This document shows, piece after piece, positions 29,548 to 39,371 of a stretch of 64,000 bases of DNA; positions within the stretch are counted from its first letter, which is position 1; the number at the start of each line of letters is the position of its first letter. Below the pieces are notes generated by a model. The model searched no databases. It was not told the DNA's origin and saw only the letters and a program-made list of their open reading frames with translations. This DNA comes from Pseudomonas putida (GTDB lineage: Bacteria; Pseudomonadota; Gammaproteobacteria; Pseudomonadales; Pseudomonadaceae): NCBI GenBank assembly GCA_029953615.1, contig CP124529.1, forward strand, positions 1,888,998 through 1,952,997, read 5' to 3'. Made by a program: the position numbers and the translations under genes.

Positions 29548-30629
29548 ATGACCATCAGCGATGCGCAGCACCGTCTGCTTCTGGACAACCTGACCACCGC
29601 CACGCTACTGCTCAACGCCGAGCTGCGCCTGGAGTACATGAACCCTGCCGCGGAAATGCTGCTGGCTGTCAGTGGTCAGCGCAGCCACGGGCAGTTCATC
29701 AGCGAACTGTTCACCGAATCGACCGAGGCGCTCAGCTCGCTGCGCCAGGCAGTCGAGCAGGCGCACCCGTTCACCAAGCGCGAAGCGCAGCTCACCTCGC
29801 TGACCGGGCAGGCCATCACCGTCGACTACGCGGTAACGCCGATCCTGCATCAGGGCCAGACCCTGCTGCTGCTGGAGGTGCACCCGCGCGACCGGCTGTT
29901 GCGCATCACCAAGGAGGAGGCCCAGCTGAGCAAGCAGGAAACCACCAAGATGCTGGTGCGCGGCCTGGCCCACGAAATCAAGAACCCCCTCGGCGGCATC
30001 CGCGGCGCAGCCCAGTTGCTGGCTCGCGAACTGCCGGACGAAGGCCTGCGCGACTACACCAATGTGATCATCGAGGAAGCCGACCGCCTGCGTAACCTGG
30101 TTGACCGCATGCTCGGTTCGAACAAGCTGCCGTCGCTGGCCATGACCAACATCCACGAAGTACTGGAGCGGGTCTGCAGCCTGGTAGAGGCCGAAAGCCA
30201 GGGCTGCATCACTTTGGTGCGCGATTACGACCCCAGCCTGCCGGACGTGTTGATCGACCGCGAACAGATGATCCAGGCCGTGCTCAACATCGTGCGCAAC
30301 GCCATGCAGGCGATCAGTTCGCAGAACGAGCTGCGCCTGGGCCGTATCACCCTGCGCAGCCGCGCCCTGCGCCAGTTCACCATCGGTCACGTGCGCCATC
30401 GCCTGGTGGCGCGGGTGGAGATCATCGACAACGGCCCGGGCATCCCGCCGGAGCTGCAGGACACCCTCTTCTATCCCATGGTCAGCGGCCGCCCGGACGG
30501 TACCGGGCTGGGCCTGGCCATTACCCAGAACATCATCAGCCAGCACCAGGGCCTGATCGAGTGTGAAAGCCATGCCGGCCACACCGCCTTCTCGATCTAC
30601 CTGCCCCTGGAACAAGGAGCCACCGCCTC

Positions 30630-30633
<4 letters not shown>
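29548..30633 (+). CDS. ntrB: Nitrogen regulation sensor kinase/phosphatase NtrB
   Basis: A 361-residue cytoplasmic histidine kinase. A PAS domain is at the N-terminus; the H-box VRGLAHEIKNPLGGIRGAAQ carries His142, then the N-box NIVRNAMQAI, and ATP-lid motifs DNGPGIP and DGTGLGLAI. No membrane segment, as expected. Controlled by PII, it phosphorylates NtrC under nitrogen limitation. Overlaps ntrC by four bases (ATGA). Confidence 0.96.
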
Positions 30634-32066
<1,433 letters not shown>

Positions 32067-32087
32067 TCCTTGACCGCCTGCACCGAC

Positions 32088-32179
32088 GCATTCGCGGGTA
32101 AACCCGCTCCCACAGGTACAGCGCCAGCCTCGAGGTTAGCGCCGTCCCTGTGGAAGCGGGTTTACCCGCGAATGCGTTG
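32088..32179. repeat. REP-like palindrome, class A variant
   Basis: Arms GCATTCGCGGGTAAACCCGC and complement around CTCCCACAGG, with TAAAC in place of the usual CACGC. It follows ntrC directly and lies upstream of the NtrC site at 32210. Confidence 0.82.
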
Positions 32180-32209
32180 TAAGAGCCAGAACAAGTTTCA
32201 GCCTTCCGA

Positions 32210-32226
32210 TGCACCGTTCCTGTGCC
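32210..32226. promoter_or_regulatory. NtrC-binding site upstream of the NrsZ-like RNA
   Basis: TGCACCGTTCCTGTGCC holds an exact GCAC-N7-GTGC core, centred about 119 bases before the predicted RNA start. A weaker second match begins at 32231 (GCAC-N7-AGGC). Confidence 0.75.
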
Positions 32227-32309
32227 TGACGCACCGCTCAAAGGCACAAATCCCCTCAAAATCCGGCCAGATTCCCCTCAAAGCCCCTATTCACGGGGCT
32301 TGGCAAAAC

Positions 32310-32325
32310 TGGCACGCCCCCTGCA
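32310..32325 (+). promoter_or_regulatory. Sigma-54 promoter of the NrsZ-like RNA
   Basis: TGGCACGCCCCCTGCA: a perfect TGGCAC -24 box, GC of the -12 box at exact 10-base spacing, and one mismatch (CTGCA for TTGCA). It is not followed by a plus-strand gene but by the tandem repeat at 32340. Confidence 0.88.
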
Positions 32326-32335
32326 ATAGCTAATA

Positions 32336-32454
32336 CATCCCAAGTTTCGGGGGCCCTGGTACAGGCAGGCCGGGTGAACCCCTCTTTTATTCGCAACACC
32401 GCCAGTTTTGGGGACCTCGGTACAGGCAGGCCGGGACATCCCCTCTTTTATTCG
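32336..32454 (+). ncRNA. nrsZ: NrsZ-like nitrogen-regulated small RNA
   Basis: Three facts support an RNA gene. A strong sigma-54 promoter with an exact NtrC site ends about 11 bases upstream. The stretch consists of two tandem 61-base-period units, each with a G-rich/C-rich stem ending in CCCCTCTTTTATTCG. The second unit has a perfect stem GGGGA/TCCCC followed by a U-rich tail, an intrinsic terminator. From memory, P. aeruginosa NrsZ is an NtrBC/sigma-54-dependent, processed RNA made of repeated stem-loops encoded just downstream of ntrC, so position and design agree. Start and end are estimates. The RNA probably ends over the stop codon of the opposite gene at 32448. Confidence 0.8.
32340..32454 (+). 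repeat. Two tandem imperfect 61-base units in the NrsZ-like RNA
   Basis: Unit 1 is 32340-32393 and unit 2 is 32401-32454. They share the 17-mer GGTACAGGCAGGCCGGG (32358 and 32419) and the 15-mer CCCCTCTTTTATTCG (32379 and 32440), both offset by 61. Differences lie in the stems, where base pairing is kept. Confidence 0.9.
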
Positions 32455-32885
32455 TGCAGTTTCACCTGCACCCGCCAGCGCCCCGCGTCCTCTGCACCGG
32501 CCCATTCGCCCAGCAGGGGGCGCGCAGCGACCACCGTCAGCAATAAACCTTCCTTGCTCTTCTGCACCCGCCAGCTCACCGGCTTGCCTTGCAGGCTCAA
32601 TTGCCCTTGCTGGGCCTTGCCCTGGGCCTGGAACAGCAGCGCCACAGTGCCGTCCACATTCTCGCCATGCAGCTGGGGCTCCTCGTTGAACCAAAGTTGC
32701 AGGCCATCCTGCACCACCTCCACCTGCTGCAGCTCGCGCTCGTCGGGCGTGGTCAGGCGGCCGATCATAAGCCCCACCATCAAGCCGACGACAGCCAGCG
32801 ACAGCATCACCCGCGGGAACGCCTTCGAACGCACGTCCGGTTCGGGGGTAGAATGCCCGTCATCTTCACGCTTGGAGCCGTGCAT
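32448..32885 (-). CDS. Small single-pass membrane protein, unknown function
   Basis: A 145-residue protein with a charged cytoplasmic start, one membrane helix (PRVMLSLAVVGLMVGLMIG, about residues 24-42) and a periplasmic domain rich in beta-type segments (VQDGLQLWFNEEPQLHG, LSLQGKPVSWRVQKSKEGLLL). I do not recognise the family. In P. aeruginosa a similar small gene also lies after ntrC. The start ATG at 32883-32885 overlaps the trmL start codon on the other strand; AAGGA lies 11 bases upstream. The stop overlaps the end of the NrsZ-like RNA. Confidence 0.75.
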   Translation of the reverse strand: MHGSKREDDGHSTPEPDVRSKAFPRVMLSLAVVGLMVGLMIGRLTTPDERELQQVEVVQDGLQLWFNEEPQLHGENVDGTVALLFQAQGKAQQGQLSLQGKPVSWRVQKSKEGLLLTVVAARPLLGEWAGAEDAGRWRVQVKLHE

Positions 32886-33345
32886 GTTTCACGTCATCCT
32901 TTTTCAACCAGAAATTCCGCCAAATACCGGCAACATCATTCGCCTGTGCGCCAACAGCGGCTGCGACCTGCACCTGATCGAACCCATCAGCTTCGAACTG
33001 GATGACAAGCGCCTGCGCCGCGCGGGGCTGGATTACCACGAGTATGCCACGCTCAAGCGCCACGAGAGCCTGGCCGGATGCCTGGAGAGCCTGGGCAACC
33101 CACGGCTGTTCGCCTTCACCACCAAGGGCTCGCACCCGTTCCACGAAGTGGCCTACCAGCCGGGGGATGCGTTCCTGTTCGGGCCGGAAAGCCGTGGCTT
33201 GCCGACCGAAGTGCTGGACAGCCTGCCGGCCGAACAACGCCTGCGCCTGCCGATGCGGCCGGGATGCCGCAGCCTGAACCTGTCCAATACCGTGGCGGTG
33301 ACGGTGTATGAGGCGTGGCGGCAGAACGGGTTTGCCGGGAGCTGA
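32884..33345 (+). CDS. trmL: tRNA (cytidine/uridine-34 2'-O)-methyltransferase
   Basis: A 153-residue SPOUT-class methyltransferase that modifies the wobble base of tRNA-Leu. Motifs: FQPEIPPNTGNIIRLCANSG at the start, LFGPESRGLP, and the knot region LRLPMRPGCRSLNLSNTVAV. The ATG at 32884 has GGAG seven bases upstream. Upstream in-frame extension would run into the opposite gene and the RNA region and is rejected. Confidence 0.95.
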   Translation: MFHVILFQPEIPPNTGNIIRLCANSGCDLHLIEPISFELDDKRLRRAGLDYHEYATLKRHESLAGCLESLGNPRLFAFTTKGSHPFHEVAYQPGDAFLFGPESRGLPTEVLDSLPAEQRLRLPMRPGCRSLNLSNTVAVTVYEAWRQNGFAGS

Positions 33346-33360
33346 GCGATAGCCTGTGCC

Positions 33361-33443
33361 GGCCCTTTCGCGGGCGCGCCCGCTCCCACAGGTTCGGGTT
33401 CGGCGCGATCCCTGTGGGAGCGGGCGAGCCCGCGAAAGGGCTG
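33361..33443. repeat. REP-like palindrome, class A
   Basis: Arms CCCTTTCGCGGGCGCGCCCG and complement around CTCCCACAGG/CCTGTGGGAG, in the gap between the convergent trmL and secB genes. Confidence 0.85.
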
Positions 33444-33454
33444 GCACAGGCAAC

Positions 33455-33481
33455 AAAAAAGCGCCCCGAGAGGCGCTTTCC
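33455..33481. terminator. Intrinsic terminator between secB and trmL
   Basis: AAAAAAGCGCC-ccgaga-GGCGCTTTCC: on the minus strand it gives a GC stem followed by six T residues and so ends the secB operon. Confidence 0.85.
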
Positions 33482-33496
33482 TGATACCGGCAGCTA

Positions 33497-33982
33497 TTAC
33501 TGAACGGTCGGCGCTTCGCCAGCTTCCTGCATGCGCTGCATCTCTTGCGCGTACAGGGCGTCGAAGTTGACCGGCGACAGCATCAGAGCCGGGAACGAAC
33601 CGCGGGTCACCAGGCTGTCCAGGGTCTCGCGGGCGTACGGGAACAGGATGTTCGGGCAGAACGCACCCAGGGTGTGGCTCATCGAAGCCGCGTCCAGGTT
33701 CTTGATCAGGAAGATACCGGCCTGCTGAACTTCAGCGATGAAGGCCACTTCGTCACCGTTCTTGACGGTAACCGACAGGGTCAGCACCACCTCGTGGAAG
33801 TCGCCTTCCAGGGCTTTCTGCTTGGTGTTCAGGTCCAGGGCAACGCTCGGCTCCCAGGTCTGGCGGAAGATCTGCGGGCTTTTCGGGGCCTCGAACGACA
33901 GGTCGCGCACATAGATGCGCTGCATGGAGAACTGAGGGCTGTTGTCTTCTGCAGCAGCGCCGTTGGTCTGTTGGTCAGTCAT
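33497..33982 (-). CDS. secB: Protein-export chaperone SecB
   Basis: A 161-residue cytoplasmic chaperone that keeps preproteins unfolded and hands them to SecA. Typical segments are [22 protein letters not shown] and [40 protein letters not shown]. It is last in the rhodanese-grxC-secB operon, an order common in Gammaproteobacteria. Confidence 0.97.
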   Translation of the reverse strand: MTDQQTNGAAAEDNSPQFSMQRIYVRDLSFEAPKSPQIFRQTWEPSVALDLNTKQKALEGDFHEVVLTLSVTVKNGDEVAFIAEVQQAGIFLIKNLDAASMSHTLGAFCPNILFPYARETLDSLVTRGSFPALMLSPVNFDALYAQEMQRMQEAGEAPTVQ

Positions 33983-34021
33983 GGCAGATCCTTATCCTAA
34001 TGTTTTTGAATGCAGTGCAAA

Positions 34022-34276
34022 TCAGGCCGCCAGCAGCGCGTCGAGCTTGCCGGCGCGCTCCAGGGCGTAGAGGTCATCGCATCCACCGACGTGGGTGCTG
34101 CCGATCCAGATCTGCGGCACCGATGTACGGCCGGCCTTCTGGCTCATTTCGGCGCGAACCTGCGGCTTGCCGTCGACCTTGATTTCCTCGAAGACCACGC
34201 CCTTGCTCTCGAGCAGGTACTTGGCGCGCATGCAGTAGGGGCAGTAGTCGCTGGAATAGACGATGACGGGCTTCAT
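34022..34276 (-). CDS. grxC: Glutaredoxin 3
   Basis: An 84-residue glutathione-dependent oxidoreductase with the dithiol active site YCPYC (near residues 10-14), the cis-proline region RTSVPQIWIG and the glycine pair HVGGCDDLYALE. It begins one base after the rhodanese gene stop, so it is in the same operon with secB. Confidence 0.96.
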   Translation of the reverse strand: MKPVIVYSSDYCPYCMRAKYLLESKGVVFEEIKVDGKPQVRAEMSQKAGRTSVPQIWIGSTHVGGCDDLYALERAGKLDALLAA

Positions 34277-34277
34277 A

Positions 34278-34691
34278 TCACTTCACCAGGGGCAGGTTAT
34301 CGGCTTTCCAGCTGGAAACGCCACCGCTCAGTTTGGCGGCGTTGTAACCAGCCTTGAGCAGCTCGCGGCAGATGGTGCCGGACTGCTGGCCCATCGAGTC
34401 GACGACGATCAGGGTCTTCTCTTTGTGCTTGTCCAGCTCGCTCATGCGGTTGACCAGCTTGTCCTGCGGGATGTTCACCGCACCGACGATGTGACCGGCG
34501 GAATATTCCTTGGTCGGGCGGATGTCGATGACCAGGGCTTTCTCGGCATTGACCAGGGCAGTCAACTGGCCGTTGCTCAGGCTCTGGCCACCGCGACGGA
34601 TTTCGTTGACCAGCAGCGCGACCAGCAAGACAACGAAGATCGCCACCAGGATGTAGTGGTTTGTCGCAAATTGAATCAGGTTAGCAACCAT
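34278..34691 (-). CDS. Membrane-anchored rhodanese-like protein
   Basis: A 137-residue protein: an N-terminal membrane helix (HYILVAIFVVLLVALLV) followed by a rhodanese domain (ALVIDIRPTKEYSAGHIVGAVNIPQ). The position of the catalytic cysteine is occupied by VVDSMGQQSG, so it lacks the usual active cysteine loop and may not transfer sulphur (YibN-type). Start chosen at 34689-34691 (MVANLIQFATNHY); no strong ribosome site is visible. Confidence 0.88.
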   Translation of the reverse strand: MVANLIQFATNHYILVAIFVVLLVALLVNEIRRGGQSLSNGQLTALVNAEKALVIDIRPTKEYSAGHIVGAVNIPQDKLVNRMSELDKHKEKTLIVVDSMGQQSGTICRELLKAGYNAAKLSGGVSSWKADNLPLVK

Positions 34692-34898
34692 CTGGGGTGT
34701 TCCACGCGATTGAAAATGCCGGCCAGTATACACAGCCCCTTATTGCCACCAAAGCCCGGCGGGCCGGCGGCTAAGCCATCTGCACATTGCTGGCACGTGC
34801 ACGCCGGTCGGGGGAATGGGACGAATATTCGCCGTCGGTGGCGCATTTGCCCTAAAATGCGTGTCTTTATCATCTTTGAACAACCGTGAGTTTGATTG

Positions 34899-36434
34899 AT
34901 GACGAGTACGCCCAAACCCCTGGTCCTGATCATCCTGGATGGCTTCGGCCACAGCGAAAGCCCCGAATACAACGCCATCTATGCCGCCAACACACCGGTC
35001 TATGACCGCCTGCGCGCCAGCCAGCCGCATGGCCTCATTTCCGGTTCTGGCATGGATGTCGGCCTGCCGGACGGGCAGATGGGCAACTCCGAAGTCGGTC
35101 ACATGAACCTCGGCGCCGGTCGCGTGGTGTACCAGGATTTCACCCGGGTGACCAAGGCCATCCGCGACGGCGAGTTCTTCGAGAACCCGGTGCTCACCGG
35201 TGCGGTAGACAAGGCAGCCAGTGCCGGCAAGGCCGTGCACATCCTCGGCCTGCTGTCCGATGGCGGCGTACACAGCCACCAGGACCACCTGGTGGCCATG
35301 GCCGAACTGGCCGCTCAGCGCGGTGCACAGAAGATCTACCTGCACGCCTTCCTCGACGGCCGCGACACGCCGCCACGCAGCGCGCAGTCGTCCATCCAAC
35401 TGCTCGATGCCACCTTCGCCAGGCTGGGCAAGGGCCGCATCGCCAGCCTGATCGGCCGCTACTACGCCATGGACCGCGACAACCGCTGGGACCGCGTCAG
35501 CGCCGCCTATAACCTGATCGTCGACAGCGCTGCCGAATACACCGCCGACACCGCCCTGGCCGGCCTGGAAGCGGCCTATGCCCGCGACGAGAGCGACGAG
35601 TTCGTCAAGGCCACGCGCATCGGTGAAGCCGTCAAGGTCGAAGACGGCGACGCGGTGATTTTCATGAACTTCCGCGCCGACCGCGCTCGCGAACTTTCCC
35701 GCGTGTTCGTCGAAGCCGACTTCAACGAATTCCCGCGTGCCCGCCTGCCAAAACTCGCCGCCTACATCGGCCTGACCCAGTACTCGGCGAAAATCCCGGC
35801 CCCCGCCGCCTTCGCCCCGGCCAGCCTGAACAACGTACTGGGCGAGTACCTGGCGAAAAACGGCAAGACCCAGCTGCGCATCGCCGAAACCGAGAAGTAC
35901 GCCCACGTCACTTTCTTCTTCTCCGGTGGCCGCGAGGAACCGTTCGAAGGCGAAGAGCGCATCCTGATTCCGTCGCCGAAAGTCGCCACCTACGACCTGC
36001 AGCCGGAAATGAGCGCACCGGAAGTGACCGACCGCATCGTCGAGGCCATCGAGCAGCAGCGTTATGACGTGATCGTGGTCAACTACGCCAATGGCGACAT
36101 GGTCGGCCATACCGGTGTTTTCGAAGCTGCGGTGAAGGCCGTCGAGGCTCTGGATGGCTGCGTCGGGCGCATCGTCCAAGCACTGGACAAGGTCGGCGGC
36201 GAAGCGCTGATCACCGCCGACCACGGCAATGTCGAGCAGATGGAAGACGAGTGTACCGGCCAGGCACACACCGCGCACACCACCGAGCCGGTGCCGTTCA
36301 TCTATGTCGGCAAGCGCAACGTGAAAGTACGCGATGGCGGCGTGCTGGCTGATGTGGCACCGACCATGCTGAAGCTGCTGGGGCTGGAGAAGCCGGTGGA
36401 AATGACCGGCACATCCATCCTGGTTGACGCCTGA
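34899..36434 (+). CDS. gpmI: 2,3-bisphosphoglycerate-independent phosphoglycerate mutase
   Basis: A 511-residue two-metal enzyme interconverting 3- and 2-phosphoglycerate. Metal motifs are LIILDGFGH at the start, the catalytic serine in [17 protein letters not shown] (Ser64), DGRDTPPRS, and [10 protein letters not shown] near the end. ATG at 34899 preferred over the TTG just before it. First gene of a gpmI-envC-ctpA-deacetylase series, a conserved order. Confidence 0.97.
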   Translation: MTSTPKPLVLIILDGFGHSESPEYNAIYAANTPVYDRLRASQPHGLISGSGMDVGLPDGQMGNSEVGHMNLGAGRVVYQDFTRVTKAIRDGEFFENPVLTGAVDKAASAGKAVHILGLLSDGGVHSHQDHLVAMAELAAQRGAQKIYLHAFLDGRDTPPRSAQSSIQLLDATFARLGKGRIASLIGRYYAMDRDNRWDRVSAAYNLIVDSAAEYTADTALAGLEAAYARDESDEFVKATRIGEAVKVEDGDAVIFMNFRADRARELSRVFVEADFNEFPRARLPKLAAYIGLTQYSAKIPAPAAFAPASLNNVLGEYLAKNGKTQLRIAETEKYAHVTFFFSGGREEPFEGEERILIPSPKVATYDLQPEMSAPEVTDRIVEAIEQQRYDVIVVNYANGDMVGHTGVFEAAVKAVEALDGCVGRIVQALDKVGGEALITADHGNVEQMEDECTGQAHTAHTTEPVPFIYVGKRNVKVRDGGVLADVAPTMLKLLGLEKPVEMTGTSILVDA

Positions 36435-36439
36435 TTCTG

Positions 36440-36559
36440 TGTATTGGGGCCGCTCTGCGGCCCTTCGCGGGCACGCCCGCTCCCACAGGATCGGCGGTAC
36501 AGCCTGCTTTTGTGGGAGCGGGCGTGCCCGCGAAGGGCTGCAGCGCAGCCCCAATAACA
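36440..36559. repeat. Long REP-like palindrome, class A with extended arms
   Basis: Starts GTGTATTGGGGC and ends GCCCCAATAACAC, so the outer bases are also inverted. The core is CCCTTCGCGGGCACGCCCGC with complement. It lies between the gpmI stop and the terminator at 36574. Confidence 0.87.
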
Positions 36560-36573
36560 CATGAATTCCAGAC

Positions 36574-36610
36574 AAACGCCCCTCTGCACCCGCAGCGAGG
36601 CGTTTTTTTT
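36574..36610 (+). terminator. Intrinsic terminator after gpmI
   Basis: AAACGCC-tctgcacccgcagcga-GGCGTTTTTTTT: a stem followed by eight T residues on the plus strand. It would at least partly separate gpmI from envC. Confidence 0.8.
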
Positions 36611-36664
36611 GCCCGCCCGCGCGGGCATACTAGGCCAGTCTCCATCCTTGGTACGCCAAACCCC

Positions 36665-37969
36665 ATGCTTCGCGCCCTGATCCTCCTAGCCCTGTCTTGC
36701 CTGCTCAGTCCGGCCTTTGCCGATGAGCGTGCGCAGACCCAGCAGCAACTGGACGCCACCCGCCAGGACATTGCCGAGCTCAAGAAGACGCTGGGCAAGC
36801 TCCAGGAAGAAAAGGCCGGTGTGCAAAAGGACCTCAAAGCCACCGAGACCGATATCGGCAACCTCGAAAAGCAGGTGGAGGCCCTGCAGCAAGAACTAAA
36901 AAAGACCGAGGGCGAGCTGGAGCGCCTTGATTCCGAGAAAAAAAAACTCCAGAGCGCCCGCGTTGAACAACAGCGACTGATCGCCATCCAGGCCCGCTCG
37001 GCCTACCAGAACGGCCGTGAGGAATACCTCAAGCTGCTGCTCAACCAGCAGAACCCCGAAAAGTTCGCCCGTACCCTCACCTACTACGACTACCTGAGCA
37101 AGGCGCGCCTGGAGCAACTGCGCACCTTCAACGAGACCCTGCGCCAGTTGGCCAACGTCGAACAGGAAATCGCCACCCAGCAGCAACAGTTGCTGGCCCA
37201 GCGCGCCGACCTCGACAGCCGCCGACAGGCTCTGGAAACCGAGCGGGGCAAGCGCCAGCAGGTACTGGCCAAGCTCAACAGCGACATGAAGGACCGCGAC
37301 CAGAAGCTGCAATCGCGCGAGCAGGACCAGGCCGACCTGTCCAAAGTTCTCAAGACCATCGAGGAAACCCTCGCCCGCCAGGCCCGTGAGGCCGAAGAAG
37401 CGCGCAAGAAGGCCCTGCTGGCCCAGCAGGAAGCGGAAAAACGACGCCAGCAGGAAGCCCTGGCCGCCGCTGCCGCCCGCGAACAGGCCCGCGAACCGGT
37501 GGAACCACCGAAAAAGGCCCGCACCACCCTGGGCCCGATGGTTTCCAGCGATGGCGTCAGCTACGGTGGCGCATTTTCTGCCGCTCGGGGAAAACTTCCC
37601 TGGCCAGTCAATGGTCGATTGCTGGCACGCTTCGGTGATGCCCGTGGCAGCGATGCACGTGCCAAGTGGGACGGGGTGATGATCAGCGCCAACCCCGGCA
37701 CCCAGGTACGAGCCGTGCATGGCGGGCGCGTCGTGTTCGCCGACTGGTTGCGCGGTGCCGGGCTTCTGGTCATTCTCGACCATGGCAACGGTTACCTGAG
37801 CCTGTACGGCCATAACCAGAGCCTGCTCAAGAGCGCCGGTGATATCGTCAAGGCCGGCGAAGCCATTTCCACCGTTGGCGACAGCGGCGGCCAGGACGCT
37901 GCCGGCTTGTATTTCGCCATCCGCCAGCAGGGCCGGCCTACCGACCCTTCACAGTGGTGCCGGGGCTAG
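36665..37969 (+). CDS. envC: Murein hydrolase activator EnvC
   Basis: A 434-residue periplasmic protein. A signal peptide (MLRALILLALSCLLSPAFA) is followed by a long coiled coil (about residues 25-260, rich in Q/E/K heptads) and a C-terminal LytM/M23 domain (about 310-434). The LytM zinc ligands are not in place (RAKWDGVMISANPG, LYGHNQSLL), as expected of EnvC, which activates cell-division amidases rather than cutting peptidoglycan. Upstream of ctpA. Confidence 0.93.
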   Translation: MLRALILLALSCLLSPAFADERAQTQQQLDATRQDIAELKKTLGKLQEEKAGVQKDLKATETDIGNLEKQVEALQQELKKTEGELERLDSEKKKLQSARVEQQRLIAIQARSAYQNGREEYLKLLLNQQNPEKFARTLTYYDYLSKARLEQLRTFNETLRQLANVEQEIATQQQQLLAQRADLDSRRQALETERGKRQQVLAKLNSDMKDRDQKLQSREQDQADLSKVLKTIEETLARQAREAEEARKKALLAQQEAEKRRQQEALAAAAAREQAREPVEPPKKARTTLGPMVSSDGVSYGGAFSAARGKLPWPVNGRLLARFGDARGSDARAKWDGVMISANPGTQVRAVHGGRVVFADWLRGAGLLVILDHGNGYLSLYGHNQSLLKSAGDIVKAGEAISTVGDSGGQDAAGLYFAIRQQGRPTDPSQWCRG

Positions 37970-38046
37970 TCAAATTTCTACGGGGTAGCCACGGGCTGCC
38001 CCGATGCTCCCCAGGGAGCGCTTACAGGATCAGGAGTTCGTTCGAC

Positions 38047-39363
38047 ATGCTGCACTCGCCTCGTCTCACCCAGCTGGCCCTGTCCATCGCCCTGGCGATC
38101 GGCGCGCCCCTGGCCATTGCCGCAGAGCCGGCCAAGCCGGCCGCAGTAGCGGCCACCGAGGTGACCGCCAAGGCGCCACTGCCGCTTGAAGAACTGCGCA
38201 CCTTCGCCGAAGTCATGGACCGCATCAAGGCGGCCTATGTGGAGCCGGTGGATGACAAGACCCTGCTGGAAAATGCCATCAAGGGCATGCTCAGCAACCT
38301 GGACCCGCACTCGGCCTACCTCGGCCCCGAGGACTTCCAGGAACTGCAGGAAAGCACCAGCGGCGAGTTCGGCGGGCTGGGCATCGAAGTGGGCCAGGAG
38401 GACGGCTTCATCAAGGTGGTCTCGCCGATCGATGACACCCCGGCCTCGCGTGCCGGCGTGCAGGCAGGCGATCTGATCGTCAAGATCAACGGCGCCCCGA
38501 CCCGTGGCCAGACCATGACCGAAGCGGTCGACAAGATGCGCGGCAAGGTCGGCGAGAAAATCACCCTGACCCTGGTACGTGACGGCGGCAACCCCTTCGA
38601 CGTGACCCTTGCCCGTGCGGTCATCCAGGTCAAGAGCGTGAAGAGCCAGCTGCTGGAGAACGACTACGGCTACATCCGCATCACCCAGTTCCAGGTCAAG
38701 ACCGGCGACGAAGTCGGCAAGGCCCTGGCCAAGCTGCGCAAGGACAACGGCAAGAAGCTGCGTGGTGTGGTACTGGACCTGCGCAACAACCCCGGTGGCG
38801 TGCTGCAGTCGGCGGTGGAAGTGGCCGACCACTTCCTGACCAAGGGCCTGATCGTCTACACCAAGGGCCGCATCGCCAACTCCGAGCTGCGCTTCTCGGC
38901 CGACCCGGCCGACGCCAGCGCCGGCGTGCCACTGGTAGTGCTGATCAACGGCGGCAGCGCCTCGGCCTCGGAAATTGTCGCCGGCGCCCTGCAAGACCAG
39001 AAACGCGCGGTGCTGATGGGTACCGACAGCTTCGGCAAAGGCTCGGTGCAGACCGTGCTGCCACTGGCCAACGACCGTGCGCTGAAGCTCACCACCGCGC
39101 TGTACTTCACCCCTAATGGCCGCTCGATCCAGGCCCAGGGCATCGTCCCCGACATCGAAGTGCGCCCGGCCAAGCTCACCGCCGAAGCCGACACCGACAA
39201 CTTCAAGGAAGCCGACCTGCAGGGCCACCTGGGCAACGGCAACGGCGGCGCCGACCGCCCGACCGGCAGCGGCAAGCGCAAGGAGCGCCCACAGGATGAC
39301 GACTTCCAGCTGAGCCAGGCCCTGAGCCTGCTCAAGGGCCTGAACATCACCAAGGGCGACTGA
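38047..39363 (+). CDS. ctpA: Carboxy-terminal processing peptidase, S41 family
   Basis: A 438-residue exported serine protease. Signal peptide MLHSPRLTQLALSIALAIGAPLAIAA; a PDZ domain (FGGLGIEVGQEDGFIKVVSPI, about residues 110-195); then the S41 core with catalytic Ser in GGSASASEIVAGAL and Lys in GTDSFGKGSVQT. CtpA of Pseudomonas degrades peptidoglycan cross-link hydrolases with a lipoprotein partner. Lies between envC and a divergent polysaccharide deacetylase. Confidence 0.95.
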   Translation: MLHSPRLTQLALSIALAIGAPLAIAAEPAKPAAVAATEVTAKAPLPLEELRTFAEVMDRIKAAYVEPVDDKTLLENAIKGMLSNLDPHSAYLGPEDFQELQESTSGEFGGLGIEVGQEDGFIKVVSPIDDTPASRAGVQAGDLIVKINGAPTRGQTMTEAVDKMRGKVGEKITLTLVRDGGNPFDVTLARAVIQVKSVKSQLLENDYGYIRITQFQVKTGDEVGKALAKLRKDNGKKLRGVVLDLRNNPGGVLQSAVEVADHFLTKGLIVYTKGRIANSELRFSADPADASAGVPLVVLINGGSASASEIVAGALQDQKRAVLMGTDSFGKGSVQTVLPLANDRALKLTTALYFTPNGRSIQAQGIVPDIEVRPAKLTAEADTDNFKEADLQGHLGNGNGGADRPTGSGKRKERPQDDDFQLSQALSLLKGLNITKGD

Positions 39364-39371
39364 CCCACCCC

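Noticed and set aside
32287..32694. A minus-strand frame reading through the tandem repeat with cysteine-containing peptide repeats (RPACTEVPK, HPACLYQGP)
   Set aside because: No ribosome site; it is antisense to the small RNA and out of frame with the membrane-protein gene. The repeat is better explained by RNA stem-loops.
34740..36575. A 611-codon minus-strand frame opposite gpmI
   Set aside because: It starts in a REP and covers a complete gpmI with all catalytic motifs.
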